Origin: an uncultured Acidimicrobiales bacterium
GTDB lineage: Bacteria; Actinomycetota; Acidimicrobiia; Acidimicrobiales; SZUA-35
Assembly: GCA_937925335.1 (NCBI GenBank)
Contig: CALEWY010000041.1
Location: forward strand, 1 to 61,820
Length of the DNA stretch: 61,820 bases
Reading direction: 5' to 3'
Below the pieces are notes generated by a model. The model did no database searches. It was not told where the DNA came from and worked only from the letters and a program-made list of their open reading frames with translations. Each line of letters opens with the position of its first letter. Position 1 is the stretch's first letter. The position numbers were made by a program, and so were the translations under genes. Below, one piece after another: positions 15,916-24,507 of this stretch.

Positions 15916-17283
15916 GTGTCCAGCTGCGTTCTCGCTGCTAACCCTTATGAGGTGGAACGAGAAAACGAATACGTCCTGCGTGCGGTTGAAGAACGCAACG
16001 TCAAGCTCATCCGACTGTGGTTCACCGATGTCCTCGGTCAACTGAAGTCCGTCGCGATCTCTCCAGCCGAACTCGAAACAGCGTTCGACGAGGGTGTGCA
16101 CTTCGACGGTTCGGCCATCGACGGCTTCAGCCGTATCCAGGAGTCCGACGTCCTCGCTCAGCCGGATGCCAACACGTTCGAGACGATCCCGTGGGCGGAC
16201 GGCGGCACCACCGGCCGCATGTTCTGCAACATCTACGCACCGGACGGCAACGCCTTTGAGGGCGACCCTCGCCACGTGCTGAAGCGCAACATCGCGAAAG
16301 CGGCAGAGGCCGGCTTCGGATTCTTCGCTGCACCCGAGATGGAGTTCTTCTACTTCGCCGACGGCGAGCCGGGCCACCCGCCACAACTCCTCGATCGTGG
16401 CTCCTACTTCGACCTCACGACAAGCGATGTTGCATCCGACCTTCGCCGCCAAACGATCTCCGTGCTCGAAGCGATGGGAATCCCAATCGAGTACTCCTTC
16501 CACGAGGACTCCCCCAGCCAGCACGAGATCGACCTCCGCTACACCGACGCCCTCACCATGGCCGACCAGATCATGACGTTCCGCCTGGTCGTCCGTGAGC
16601 TCGCCCTCGAACGAGGCACCTTCGCCAGCTTCATGCCAAAGCCCCTCGCTGGCATGCAGGGGTCGGGCATGCACATGCACCTGTCGCTCTTCAATGAAGA
16701 CGGCAATGCGTTCCACGAAGACGGTGCCGAGTATTCGCTCTCCCCCGTCGCCCGCCAGTTCATGGCCGGCTTGCTGGTTCACGCTCGAGAGATCTCAGCG
16801 GTCACGAACCAACTCGTGAACTCCTACAAACGACTCGTCCGAGGATTCGAAGCGCCCGTCTGGGTCAGCTGGGCGCAGAACAATCGATCGGCGCTCATCC
16901 GGGTGCCGGTCACCAAGGCCGACAAGCCGAGCTCGACTCGGATCGAGTTCCGCTCGCCCGATCCGAGCTGCAACCCCTACCTCGCTCTCTCGGTGATGCT
17001 CGCTGCGGGCTTGAAGGGAATCAAGGAGGGCTACGACCTCCCAGACGAACTGACCCACAACCTGTTCGATCTCGAGGAAGACGAGATTCGCAAGCTCGGA
17101 CTCGAACCACTCCCGGCCTCACTCTCCGAAGCACTCGACGTGATGGAGCAATCCGAACTCGTGCGAGAAGCCCTCGGCGAACACATCTTCGAGTGGTTCT
17201 TGCGCAACAAGCGGTCCGAGTGGCGCGACTACAAGACGCATGTGAGCCAGTGGGAACTCGATCGCTACCTCCCCTCGTGGTGA
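15916..17283 (+). CDS. glnA: Glutamine synthetase type I (GSI-alpha-like)
   Basis: 455 residues with the GSI catalytic motifs: FTDVLGQLKSV, HFDGSAIDGF, PEMEFFYF, HEDSPSQHEIDLRY, GSGMHMHLSLF and the C-terminal RIEFRSPDPSCNPYLAL. The loop that carries the adenylylated Tyr in GSI-beta enzymes (NLYDL) reads THNLFDLEEDE, with Phe in place of Tyr, so control by adenylylation is unlikely. The GTG start at 15916 is not firm; a second GTG at 15952 is possible. It is divergent from glnII, and a glnR-like gene follows 16 bp after the stop, so the two are probably one operon. Confidence 0.95.
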   Translation: MSSCVLAANPYEVERENEYVLRAVEERNVKLIRLWFTDVLGQLKSVAISPAELETAFDEGVHFDGSAIDGFSRIQESDVLAQPDANTFETIPWADGGTTGRMFCNIYAPDGNAFEGDPRHVLKRNIAKAAEAGFGFFAAPEMEFFYFADGEPGHPPQLLDRGSYFDLTTSDVASDLRRQTISVLEAMGIPIEYSFHEDSPSQHEIDLRYTDALTMADQIMTFRLVVRELALERGTFASFMPKPLAGMQGSGMHMHLSLFNEDGNAFHEDGAEYSLSPVARQFMAGLLVHAREISAVTNQLVNSYKRLVRGFEAPVWVSWAQNNRSALIRVPVTKADKPSSTRIEFRSPDPSCNPYLALSVMLAAGLKGIKEGYDLPDELTHNLFDLEEDEIRKLGLEPLPASLSEALDVMEQSELVREALGEHIFEWFLRNKRSEWRDYKTHVSQWELDRYLPSW

Positions 17284-17299
17284 GGACGGGGATCGACAC

Positions 17300-17980
17300 A
17301 TGACTGCCGAAACCTTCCTTCTCTATCCCGACCCTGCGCCGGCCGACCTCGTTCGTTCGCTCGACTTTGGGGCCTACAACTGGACCGCCGTCGGTTCCAT
17401 TGGTGATGCCCGTGAAGCCGAGGGTGACCGCGGCTGGACCGGCGCCATCATCAACACTGCGGACAACCCCGACGATGCGTGGGCTCTGTGTCGAGAGCTT
17501 CGCCGACGAGACGTGCCCGTCGAACCGCTGCTCGTGCTGATCTCCGGGTCACAACTCGACGATCTCGAGACTCGCAACGATCTCTTCGACGACTTCATGA
17601 TCACGCCGTTCCACCCGCGTGAGCTCGAAGCTCGACTCGGCCACCTGCTCTGGAAAGCCGGACGAGGCGTACGACCAGAGATGGTTGAACATGGCTCGCT
17701 GGCGCTCAACGTCGAGACGTACCAAGCCACCATCGATGGCCGTCCGCTCGACCTCACCTTCATGGAATATGAGCTGTTGAAGTTCCTCGCTTCACACCCA
17801 GGCAAGGTGTTCAACCGCGAGACACTCCTCAACCGAGTGTGGGGATACGACTACTACGGCGGCGCCCGAACCGTCGACGTTCACGTGCGACGCCTCCGAG
17901 CAAAACTCGGCGAAGAACACGCGAGCTTGATCCAGACCGTCCGCTCGGTCGGCTACAAACTCGGTCAATCACGCTGGTAG
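17300..17980 (+). CDS. glnR: GlnR-like OmpR-family transcription regulator
   Basis: 226 residues: a receiver-like N-terminal domain (1-115) and an OmpR winged helix (about 125-224) with RPLDLTFMEYELLKFLASHP, NRVWGYDYYGGARTVDVHV and RRLRAKLG. This closely matches my recollection of actinobacterial GlnR, the global nitrogen regulator, including the GYDY.GG.RTVDVHVRRLRAKLG block. Where a true receiver has its phospho-Asp, this protein reads GAIINTADN, so it is an atypical, probably phosphorylation-independent receiver. No histidine kinase is nearby. Its position 16 bp after glnA and next to glnII supports a role in ammonium assimilation. Other OmpR-type identities are possible. Confidence 0.8.
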   Translation: MTAETFLLYPDPAPADLVRSLDFGAYNWTAVGSIGDAREAEGDRGWTGAIINTADNPDDAWALCRELRRRDVPVEPLLVLISGSQLDDLETRNDLFDDFMITPFHPRELEARLGHLLWKAGRGVRPEMVEHGSLALNVETYQATIDGRPLDLTFMEYELLKFLASHPGKVFNRETLLNRVWGYDYYGGARTVDVHVRRLRAKLGEEHASLIQTVRSVGYKLGQSRW

Positions 17981-17983
17981 AGG

Positions 17984-18231
17984 CTCTGTTGTTTTTGACT
18001 GCTGCCGCAGTCCGGCTACGCCGATCTGGGTCCCTCGCTCCCAGCGGGTCTCTCTGCTGCTTTGGACTGCTCCGCAGTCCCGGCTACGCCGACCTGGGTC
18101 TCTCGCTCGAAGCGGGTCTCCTCCGTCGACACCGCCAAACCCGCGGTCCGGCTCTGCTGCTTTGGACTGCTCCGCAGTCCCGGCTACGCCGATCTGGGTC
18201 TCTCGCTCCCAGCGGGTCTCCGCCGTCGACA
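17984..18231 (+). repeat. Three tandem copies of a ~70-100 bp structured repeat
   Basis: The 296-bp gene-free gap between the glnR-like gene and the GH3 gene is almost filled by three copies (about 17984-18052, 18051-18137, 18151-18231). Each has the hairpin GGACTGC-TCC-GCAGTCC (diverged in copy one), then CCGGCTACGCCGA, then CTCGCTCCCAGCGGGTCTC with a small CGCT/AGCG hairpin. Copies two and three are nearly identical, including CCGTCGACAC tails. No good reading frame runs through. It could be a repeat-type terminator cluster or a small RNA. Confidence 0.8.
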
Positions 18232-18276
18232 CGCTCGACATGCGATCCGTTTGCGGGCACGAACTAGATTCTCCAA

Positions 18277-20724
18277 ATGAAGACTCCCCGTCCTTCGATT
18301 CAGTCGTTGCTCGACCAACTCACTCTCGACGAGAAGGTCTCGCTCGTTTCTGGTGCTGATGTCTGGCAGACCGTTGCGATCGAACGGCTCGGCATCGGGG
18401 CGGTGAAAGTCACCGATGGACCAAACGGTGTCCGCGGCGATTCGAGCTCTGGCGCTCGATCGGTCTGCTTGCCCGCGTCGATCCTCGTCGGCGCAACCTT
18501 CGACACGACGATCGTCGCCGAGGTCGGCCGCCTCCTCGGACGAGAGACCACTCGCAAGGGCGCACAAGTCTTGCTCGCTCCAACGATCAACATCGCCCGG
18601 CACCCGCTCGGTGGCCGCAACTTCGAGAGCTTCGGTGAAGACCCCGGCCTCACCTCATCGATGGCCGTCGCCTACATCACCGGCGTGCAAGACGAAGGCG
18701 TTGGCGCGTGCGCAAAACACTTCGTGGCGAATGACGCGGAGTATCGCCGGCTCACCGTTTCTTCCGAAGTCGACGAGCGCACGCTTCGGGAGGTCTACCT
18801 CGCTCCGTTTGAAGCCGTCGTCGACGCAGGCGTGTGGTCGCTCATGGCCGCCTACCCGAAGCTGAACGGCACCTTCTGCTCCGAACACGAGTGGCTCCTG
18901 ACCGACGTTCTTCGCAACGAGTGGGGCTTTGACGGATTGGTGATGTCGGACTGGGGAGCAACCCATCACCGCTCCAACCCCATCGCCGCCGGACAAGACC
19001 TCGAGATGCCCGGCCCCCCTCGAGCGCTTGGAGCCAACCTCCGATCCGCACTCGACGAGGGTGAGGTCACCGAAGCGCAGCTCGATCAGCGCGTCGCAAA
19101 CATGCTCGATCTCGTCGAACGGGCCGGACGGATGGGTCAACTCGAACCGATCCCGGAGCAGACCGTCGATCTCCCGGAAGAACGAGATCTCGCACGACGA
19201 ATCGCCGCCGACGGCATGGTGCTCCTCGCCAACCCGTCCAATGTGCTGCCGATCAGCGCTGAGCAAACCGTGGCCGTCATCGGCCCGAACGCCTCACCGG
19301 GTGTCATCCAAGGCGGAGGGTCGGCTCAGCTCCCCGCTCACCGAGTCTTGTCGCCGCTCGAAGGAATCACCGAGGCGATCGGCGACCGGGTCGTTTCGCA
19401 TCACCCTGGATGCCTCACCCACCGATACCTCCCAACCGTGGAAGCCGGGCCGGATACATGGGAGCCCCGATCCGTCGACATCGAGATCTTTGCGACGACC
19501 GACCTGAGCGGTGAGCCAGCCATCGAGCGCACATCCTCGTCGCTCGGTTTCATGTCGTTCGGCTCGATGCCCGGCCTGCCAAACCCCACGTCTTGGTCAC
19601 AACGTTGGACCACGAAGATGCAGATCGCTGAGGCTGGCCCGCACCAGTTCAGCGTCCTCGCTACCGGACCCGCTCGAGTCTTCGTGAACGGCACGATCGT
19701 CGCCGACAACTGGACCGACCCTCGGCCGGGCGATGCGTTCTTCCAATACGGATCGAGTGAAGTTGTCGGCACGATCGAACTGGAGGCGAACTCGGTCGCT
19801 GACGTGATCGTTGAATGGTCGGCCGCCGATCAGAGCCTCGTGAGTGGGCTTCGCTTCGGTCATCTAGCTCCAACTGACGAAGACGCAATGTTGGACGTTG
19901 CCGTCGCCGCCGCTGCTGCAGCCGATGTCGCCGTTGTTGTGGTCGGGCTCGATGCCGAGTGGGAAACCGAGGGCCACGACCGCCCCATGTTCGGCCTGCC
20001 GGGACGACAGAACGAGCTCGTCGAGCGTTCGATGGCGGCGAACCCGAACACGGTCGTTGTCGTCAACGCCGGAGGCCCGGTCGACCTGCCGTGGCTCGAC
20101 GAGGTCGGCGCGGCCGTGATGGCCTGGTATCCGGGACAAGAGTTCGGATCAGCCCTGGCCGACGTGCTCCTCGGAGAAGCCGAACCGGGCGGACGCCTGC
20201 CCGTAACGTTCCCTCGCTCACTCGAGCAGGGTCCAACGACCGGAATCGTTCCGGGCGAGGGTGATGTGTTGCGTTACGAGGAGAAGCTGCTCGTCGGCCA
20301 TCGTTGGTTCGATGCCAATGACGTCGAACCCCGCCGGCCGTTCGGGTATGGCGGGTCCTACGCCGACTTCACGTTCGGCGAGGCATCGCTCGTCTCTGAA
20401 GGAGACACGGCAGACAGCGCCGGTAAGAACGCCGCCATCGAACTCGACGTCGCCAACACGTCGGATCGAGCGGGCAAGGCCGTCGTCCAGGTCTATTCAG
20501 AGGCGCCGGCCGGAGCGCTTGAACGTCCGCTACGTCAACTCGTTGGGTTCCAAACGGTACGACTCGACGCTGGCCAGACCGTCACGGTGCGCGTCGACAC
20601 CGTGCATCGCGCCTTCGAAGTCTGGAGCGAGGCTGATGGCTGGCACACGCCAGCGGGCGCCTACCAGCTTCACGTCGGCACATCGAGCCGAGACTTCGTG
20701 CAGTCCCTCAGCTTCGAGCTCTAG
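18277..20724 (+). CDS. Glycoside hydrolase family 3 beta-glucosidase with PA14 insert
   Basis: 815 residues without a signal peptide, so probably cytosolic. The GH3 N-terminal barrel has VKVTDGPNGVRG (44-54), KHFVAND (147-153) and the nucleophile Asp225 in LVMSDWGATHH. The C-terminal alpha/beta sandwich carries AVIGPNASPGVIQGGGSA; the middle (about 390-530) has the PA14 pattern (TKMQIAEAGPHQFSV, GPARVFVNGTIV), and the C-terminus is a fibronectin-III-like domain (VNTSDRAGKAVVQVYS-type). It hydrolyses beta-linked oligosaccharides or glycosides; substrate unknown. Monocistronic, after the repeat cluster. Confidence 0.93.
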   Translation: MKTPRPSIQSLLDQLTLDEKVSLVSGADVWQTVAIERLGIGAVKVTDGPNGVRGDSSSGARSVCLPASILVGATFDTTIVAEVGRLLGRETTRKGAQVLLAPTINIARHPLGGRNFESFGEDPGLTSSMAVAYITGVQDEGVGACAKHFVANDAEYRRLTVSSEVDERTLREVYLAPFEAVVDAGVWSLMAAYPKLNGTFCSEHEWLLTDVLRNEWGFDGLVMSDWGATHHRSNPIAAGQDLEMPGPPRALGANLRSALDEGEVTEAQLDQRVANMLDLVERAGRMGQLEPIPEQTVDLPEERDLARRIAADGMVLLANPSNVLPISAEQTVAVIGPNASPGVIQGGGSAQLPAHRVLSPLEGITEAIGDRVVSHHPGCLTHRYLPTVEAGPDTWEPRSVDIEIFATTDLSGEPAIERTSSSLGFMSFGSMPGLPNPTSWSQRWTTKMQIAEAGPHQFSVLATGPARVFVNGTIVADNWTDPRPGDAFFQYGSSEVVGTIELEANSVADVIVEWSAADQSLVSGLRFGHLAPTDEDAMLDVAVAAAAAADVAVVVVGLDAEWETEGHDRPMFGLPGRQNELVERSMAANPNTVVVVNAGGPVDLPWLDEVGAAVMAWYPGQEFGSALADVLLGEAEPGGRLPVTFPRSLEQGPTTGIVPGEGDVLRYEEKLLVGHRWFDANDVEPRRPFGYGGSYADFTFGEASLVSEGDTADSAGKNAAIELDVANTSDRAGKAVVQVYSEAPAGALERPLRQLVGFQTVRLDAGQTVTVRVDTVHRAFEVWSEADGWHTPAGAYQLHVGTSSRDFVQSLSFEL

Positions 20725-20811
20725 ATCTGCACGCTGCGAAGACAGGACCGGCAAAGCGAGCCCACACAACAACCGCAACTCGCTCCCCGAACGCGCGCCT
20801 CGGCCGACCGG

Positions 20812-22173
20812 CTACTCCTCTTCGTCGAGAACCGGGGCTTCGTAACCGACCGCTGATTCGATGAACGTTCCGAGGGCATCGGGAACGACCGCATCACGGA
20901 TCTCGGTCGTGGTGTCGGAGAACACACTGTCGGGACAGCTCGTTCCGCCCTCGAAGTTCTCCGATGCGACGGCTTCGCCCGTGACGACGTCCACCACCGT
21001 CACCCGGTAGGTGAAGGGGCGGAAGGCGAGGACGAAGCTGTTGTAGTCACAACGCTGCCAGCGGCGACCGCTCGGCCAGTCGGACACCACACAGGCGACG
21101 TGGCTGATCGAATCAGGCTCGAGCGACGAGACGGCGACCATGTCATTCACGGTGGCCCGTGCACTCGGCCACGCCGAAACGTAGACGGCGGGCGGCGGCT
21201 GGATCGCCTCTGGCGGTTCGCCCGCCTCTTCACCTTCGACTGGAGGCACGGTCGGCGGAACGATTGGGACCCGAGCCGAGCCAAGCTCGGGCAGCGGCGT
21301 CGCGCCGCGACACCAGGATCCGTCGTTGCCGTTCAACGTGTTGCCGAGATGGGTTTCGCTATAGCTGTCCGGAAGGGCCCAAGCGACCGTTGCGTATCGC
21401 AGGCTTTCGACGTCTGCTCGAATCAGACCGACGCGCTCATCGACGCGCAGTGGGCAATCTGGGTCGGGCCCACGGAGGACCTCGGAAGAGAAGACCGACT
21501 CGCCGGTCGAGAGCTGGATGAGCTCGGCCGTCCAGTCCATTCCTTCGAACCGAATCGATTCGTTGTTGGTGTAGCCGACGCATTCGACGTCTTCACCATC
21601 TTCAACTCCCGTGAGGCACAGCGCATAGGCGGCCTGGCTCGGCTGATCGGTTGCGAACACGTCGAGCGGGCTCGCGGTGCGTTCCCCGTTGGCATGTTCG
21701 AAGACAACGAACTGATTCGACCCGTCAACCGGCTCAGGAGCGTCCGGACGTGGTGCGGGGTTGCGGCAATACCACGCACCAAGCTCTGGCGGGACGTACT
21801 CGGTCGTCGAGGAGTTCTCTGCGGCGGCCAGCTGCGCCGGCGTCGGTCCGTCGTTGATCAAGAAGTAGGAGCCGCCGATGACGAGCAGAAGCGCTGCGAC
21901 CGCGACTGCGATCACCATCGGAGAGATCGCCGATCGATTCTCCAGACCGAGTTCTTGCATCAAGGCCTTCGCCTCAGCGGTCTGAGGAGCAGGCACGTTT
22001 GCGGGATCAGGCTTTGGAGCGGGTGGTGTTGCAGGAGCGGCGCTATGGGCGCGTGGCATCGCCGGCGGTGCAGGAGGGGGTGGTTCGGGTGCGGGCGGTC
22101 CAACCGGCGTTCCACAACGGATACACGCTTGGTCGACGAACGCGGGCTCTCCACATCGTGCGCAGGAATGCAT
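20812..22173 (-). CDS. Membrane protein with N-terminal zinc ribbon and extracytoplasmic domain
   Basis: 453 residues from the ATG at 22173. It starts with a zinc ribbon (HSCARCGEPAFVDQACIRCG), then a Pro/Ala-rich linker (about 25-70), a helix ending before SAISPMVIAVAVAALLLVIGG (single membrane segment, about 85-107) and a 340-residue exterior part with paired Cys (WYCRNP, ALCLTG, VECVGY, HVACVVSDW, RCDYN). The zinc ribbon may sense or assemble on the inside; the outer part is not recognised. It sits next to the DUF3179 gene, same direction, 65 bp gap. A longer frame to 22218 lacks support. Confidence 0.75.
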   Translation of the reverse strand: MHSCARCGEPAFVDQACIRCGTPVGPPAPEPPPPAPPAMPRAHSAAPATPPAPKPDPANVPAPQTAEAKALMQELGLENRSAISPMVIAVAVAALLLVIGGSYFLINDGPTPAQLAAAENSSTTEYVPPELGAWYCRNPAPRPDAPEPVDGSNQFVVFEHANGERTASPLDVFATDQPSQAAYALCLTGVEDGEDVECVGYTNNESIRFEGMDWTAELIQLSTGESVFSSEVLRGPDPDCPLRVDERVGLIRADVESLRYATVAWALPDSYSETHLGNTLNGNDGSWCRGATPLPELGSARVPIVPPTVPPVEGEEAGEPPEAIQPPPAVYVSAWPSARATVNDMVAVSSLEPDSISHVACVVSDWPSGRRWQRCDYNSFVLAFRPFTYRVTVVDVVTGEAVASENFEGGTSCPDSVFSDTTTEIRDAVVPDALGTFIESAVGYEAPVLDEEE

Positions 22174-22238
22174 GATGAGCCAATCGGCGCTGCGACCCCC
22201 GAATTGAGGCCAGATCACCGGCGATGAACGGCGGGTGT

Positions 22239-23285
22239 CTAGCCGCCGAGCTGAATCTCTGGGTCGATCGAAACAACCGAGAACCAGAATGCAGAACGAA
22301 TGGGCACGGCAATCCCGTCCGTGGCGTGGACTGAACCGCCGACGCCATCGAGTGTGATCGTGATCGCTTCGCCCCCAAGATCCTCTTCAAGAACACGGGC
22401 CGGGTTTGTTGCCCACGCTCGAGACTCGCCGTTCACTTCCGCAACGATCACCCGGGCGGACGAGGCGAGCCGATCGTCTTCCAACACACCATCGCTGACG
22501 GGGAACGGCGTGCGTCCCGAATCGAGAACGTCGCCGTAGCTCGTGAACGAGTCTCGGGGGAGACTTCCCTGGCGCTCCATCATCTGCGAGTCGGGATGCT
22601 GTTCAAGCCACCGCGCGAAGGTCGTCGTTTGTGACGCCAGCAACGTGAGTCGTTGATCTGTCAGCGGGCCGACGATTGCGTCGCCTGCGACCTGCCACCA
22701 ATACGACCCGGTCTCTCGATCGACCATCACCATGTCGTTCTCGAAGAGCGCGCTTGTGTTCGAGAAGCTCAGCGTCTCATCGCCGAGGCGACGGTCATAC
22801 ACAACACCACTTCCACACAACGGGCAGTACGTGATGACGACCGGAAGCCCGGCGAGCTCGTCGTTGACGATCTCACGGCTGTTCAGAATTCGAACCGGAT
22901 AGGCCCACGCCTGACCGAACGGGTCGACGAAGCCGACGATCAGGTCATCCTCGTCGAGCCAACCAACATCGGCCGCACGCTCGTAACCCGGCGCATCGAT
23001 CGGGCGGATCGCGTCGAAGAGCCGCTCGATCGTTTCGCCGTCGGCATCCGCCAAAGCGATCGAACCGCCATCGAAGGTGTCGAACAAGACGTCGGCAAGA
23101 TCAACACTCGAGACGGACCGATCGACCACTGGTGTGTCGCCAGGGTCGGTCAGCTCGAGGGGTCGAGTCAGCGTCGGAACCGCATTGGTCGACTCAGTTC
23201 TGTCAGCACTCGGCGCCGCGAAGGTTGAAGCTGGATCGTCAGGCGCGCATGCAGCGGCAATGACGAGCGCGATGATTGGCGTCAT
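22239..23285 (-). CDS. DUF3179 domain lipoprotein
   Basis: 348 residues. The N-terminus TPIIALVIAAACAPDD is a lipoprotein signal with the lipobox Cys. The DUF3179 core has LPVVITYCPLCGSGVVYDRR and SALFENDMVMVDRETGSYWWQV. DUF3179 proteins are exported proteins of unknown role with a conserved CPLC motif and often lie near redox or envelope genes. The ATG at 23285 is used; an in-frame GTG at 23324 would put 13 residues before it. The ATG overlaps the start of the divergent gene at 23284 (shared CATG), so one or both starts may lie elsewhere. Confidence 0.85.
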   Translation of the reverse strand: MTPIIALVIAAACAPDDPASTFAAPSADRTESTNAVPTLTRPLELTDPGDTPVVDRSVSSVDLADVLFDTFDGGSIALADADGETIERLFDAIRPIDAPGYERAADVGWLDEDDLIVGFVDPFGQAWAYPVRILNSREIVNDELAGLPVVITYCPLCGSGVVYDRRLGDETLSFSNTSALFENDMVMVDRETGSYWWQVAGDAIVGPLTDQRLTLLASQTTTFARWLEQHPDSQMMERQGSLPRDSFTSYGDVLDSGRTPFPVSDGVLEDDRLASSARVIVAEVNGESRAWATNPARVLEEDLGGEAITITLDGVGGSVHATDGIAVPIRSAFWFSVVSIDPEIQLGG

Positions 23286-24414
23286 GACGAAGCGGGGGAA
23301 GCGCACGAGGTTGGAACCACACACGACCCGCCGTACTTCCCGTCGGATCGTGTTCAGCGCCGCTGCGACCGCAACGATTCTGCTCGCCGCGGCATGTGCC
23401 GGCTCGTCGAGCGAGGAGAGATCATCCGATCAGCCGACGACCGAAGCGCCACCAACAACAACGGCTGACTCCAACTCCGACTCCGATGAGCGAACGACCA
23501 CCACCGAAACAGAATCTGAGACGAGCGAGAATCTCATCGAAGTCAAGCCGCTCCCGCCCGAGTTCGACGTGGAACACACAATCGATGCCGTCGAGGCGCT
23601 CGCAACACAAACCGGAGCGAGCGTGGTCGTCGCCCAAGCGACCGGCGCAGTGATCGCCCGAGTCGACGGCGAGATCCTCACGATCCCTCTCGAGGAACGC
23701 TCCGCTGATCGGTCCAACGTTTGGTCCGACGGAGACTTCGTCTACGTGTCGATGGCATCCGACTCGCCAGAGGAGAACGCTCCACCTTCAACGACGGTTT
23801 GGCCGCTGACCGGTGAACCATCGTGTGAGGTAGACGGATGGGTTCATCACGCCGTGATCGACAGCGATGGCATTGTGATCGTTGCGATCGACTTCGGCGA
23901 TGCGGCCGAGGCCTTGAATTGTGAAACCCGCGAGCGTCAGCCGATCGAACCGTTCCGCCGTTTTGACGGAGAGACCGAAACCCGTTCGACCGAACGGATC
24001 GGCAACCGCACCTTCGACGTGTTGGGCGATGCTGAGGGCAATGCCGACGTCTTCAACGAGTCCGGCATGTCGATCAACGGTGAGGACTATGCCGGCTTTC
24101 ACGAGTTCACGGCCGACGCCTCGATCGTGACCTACGGCGACTACACCCAGAGTGCGAGCCCGCACGTCACCCAGGTGATCACCACCAGGGACACCACCAC
24201 AGGCGAACTCCTTTGGAGCCTCGATCTCGGTTCACTCTTTTGGACGATCAATCACGGCGATGACCGGCTCTTTGTGACCTATCCCGTCGATGAGAACGCG
24301 TTCTTCGGCGGTGTCGAGACGACAAGGCTCGTGACCATTCACTCCGTCGATGACGGAGGCGAGATCGGCCGAGCCGACACGGCACTCAACCTCATCTACC
24401 TCGGTGACGAATGA
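23284..24414 (+). CDS. Secreted beta-propeller-like lipoprotein, function unknown
   Basis: 376 residues from the ATG at 23284. A basic lead precedes a hydrophobic segment IVFSAAATATILLAAACAGSS that ends in a lipobox Cys, then a Ser/Thr/Glu-rich linker and a strand-rich domain with repeated V.VVAQATGAVIARVDGE and WSDGDFVYVSMAS blocks, resembling a beta-propeller. There is no catalytic motif. A GTG at 23350 (MFSAAATATILL...) would leave room for a divergent promoter and is a good alternative start. It is probably a membrane-anchored outer protein. Confidence 0.75.
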   Translation: MTKRGKRTRLEPHTTRRTSRRIVFSAAATATILLAAACAGSSSEERSSDQPTTEAPPTTTADSNSDSDERTTTTETESETSENLIEVKPLPPEFDVEHTIDAVEALATQTGASVVVAQATGAVIARVDGEILTIPLEERSADRSNVWSDGDFVYVSMASDSPEENAPPSTTVWPLTGEPSCEVDGWVHHAVIDSDGIVIVAIDFGDAAEALNCETRERQPIEPFRRFDGETETRSTERIGNRTFDVLGDAEGNADVFNESGMSINGEDYAGFHEFTADASIVTYGDYTQSASPHVTQVITTRDTTTGELLWSLDLGSLFWTINHGDDRLFVTYPVDENAFFGGVETTRLVTIHSVDDGGEIGRADTALNLIYLGDE

Positions 24415-24507
24415 TCGGATGCGGTTGACACCGTTCGTTTCCGGTCGCAGAGGCATCGGGGCGCATCGTCCTACTCATCGACGTCTCAATGGTGCGACGA
24501 TGGTTCG

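Noticed and set aside
15268-16782. 504-residue minus-strand frame over the glutamine synthetases
   Set aside because: It runs through the 5' ends of both GS genes and has no recognisable domain; a shadow frame.
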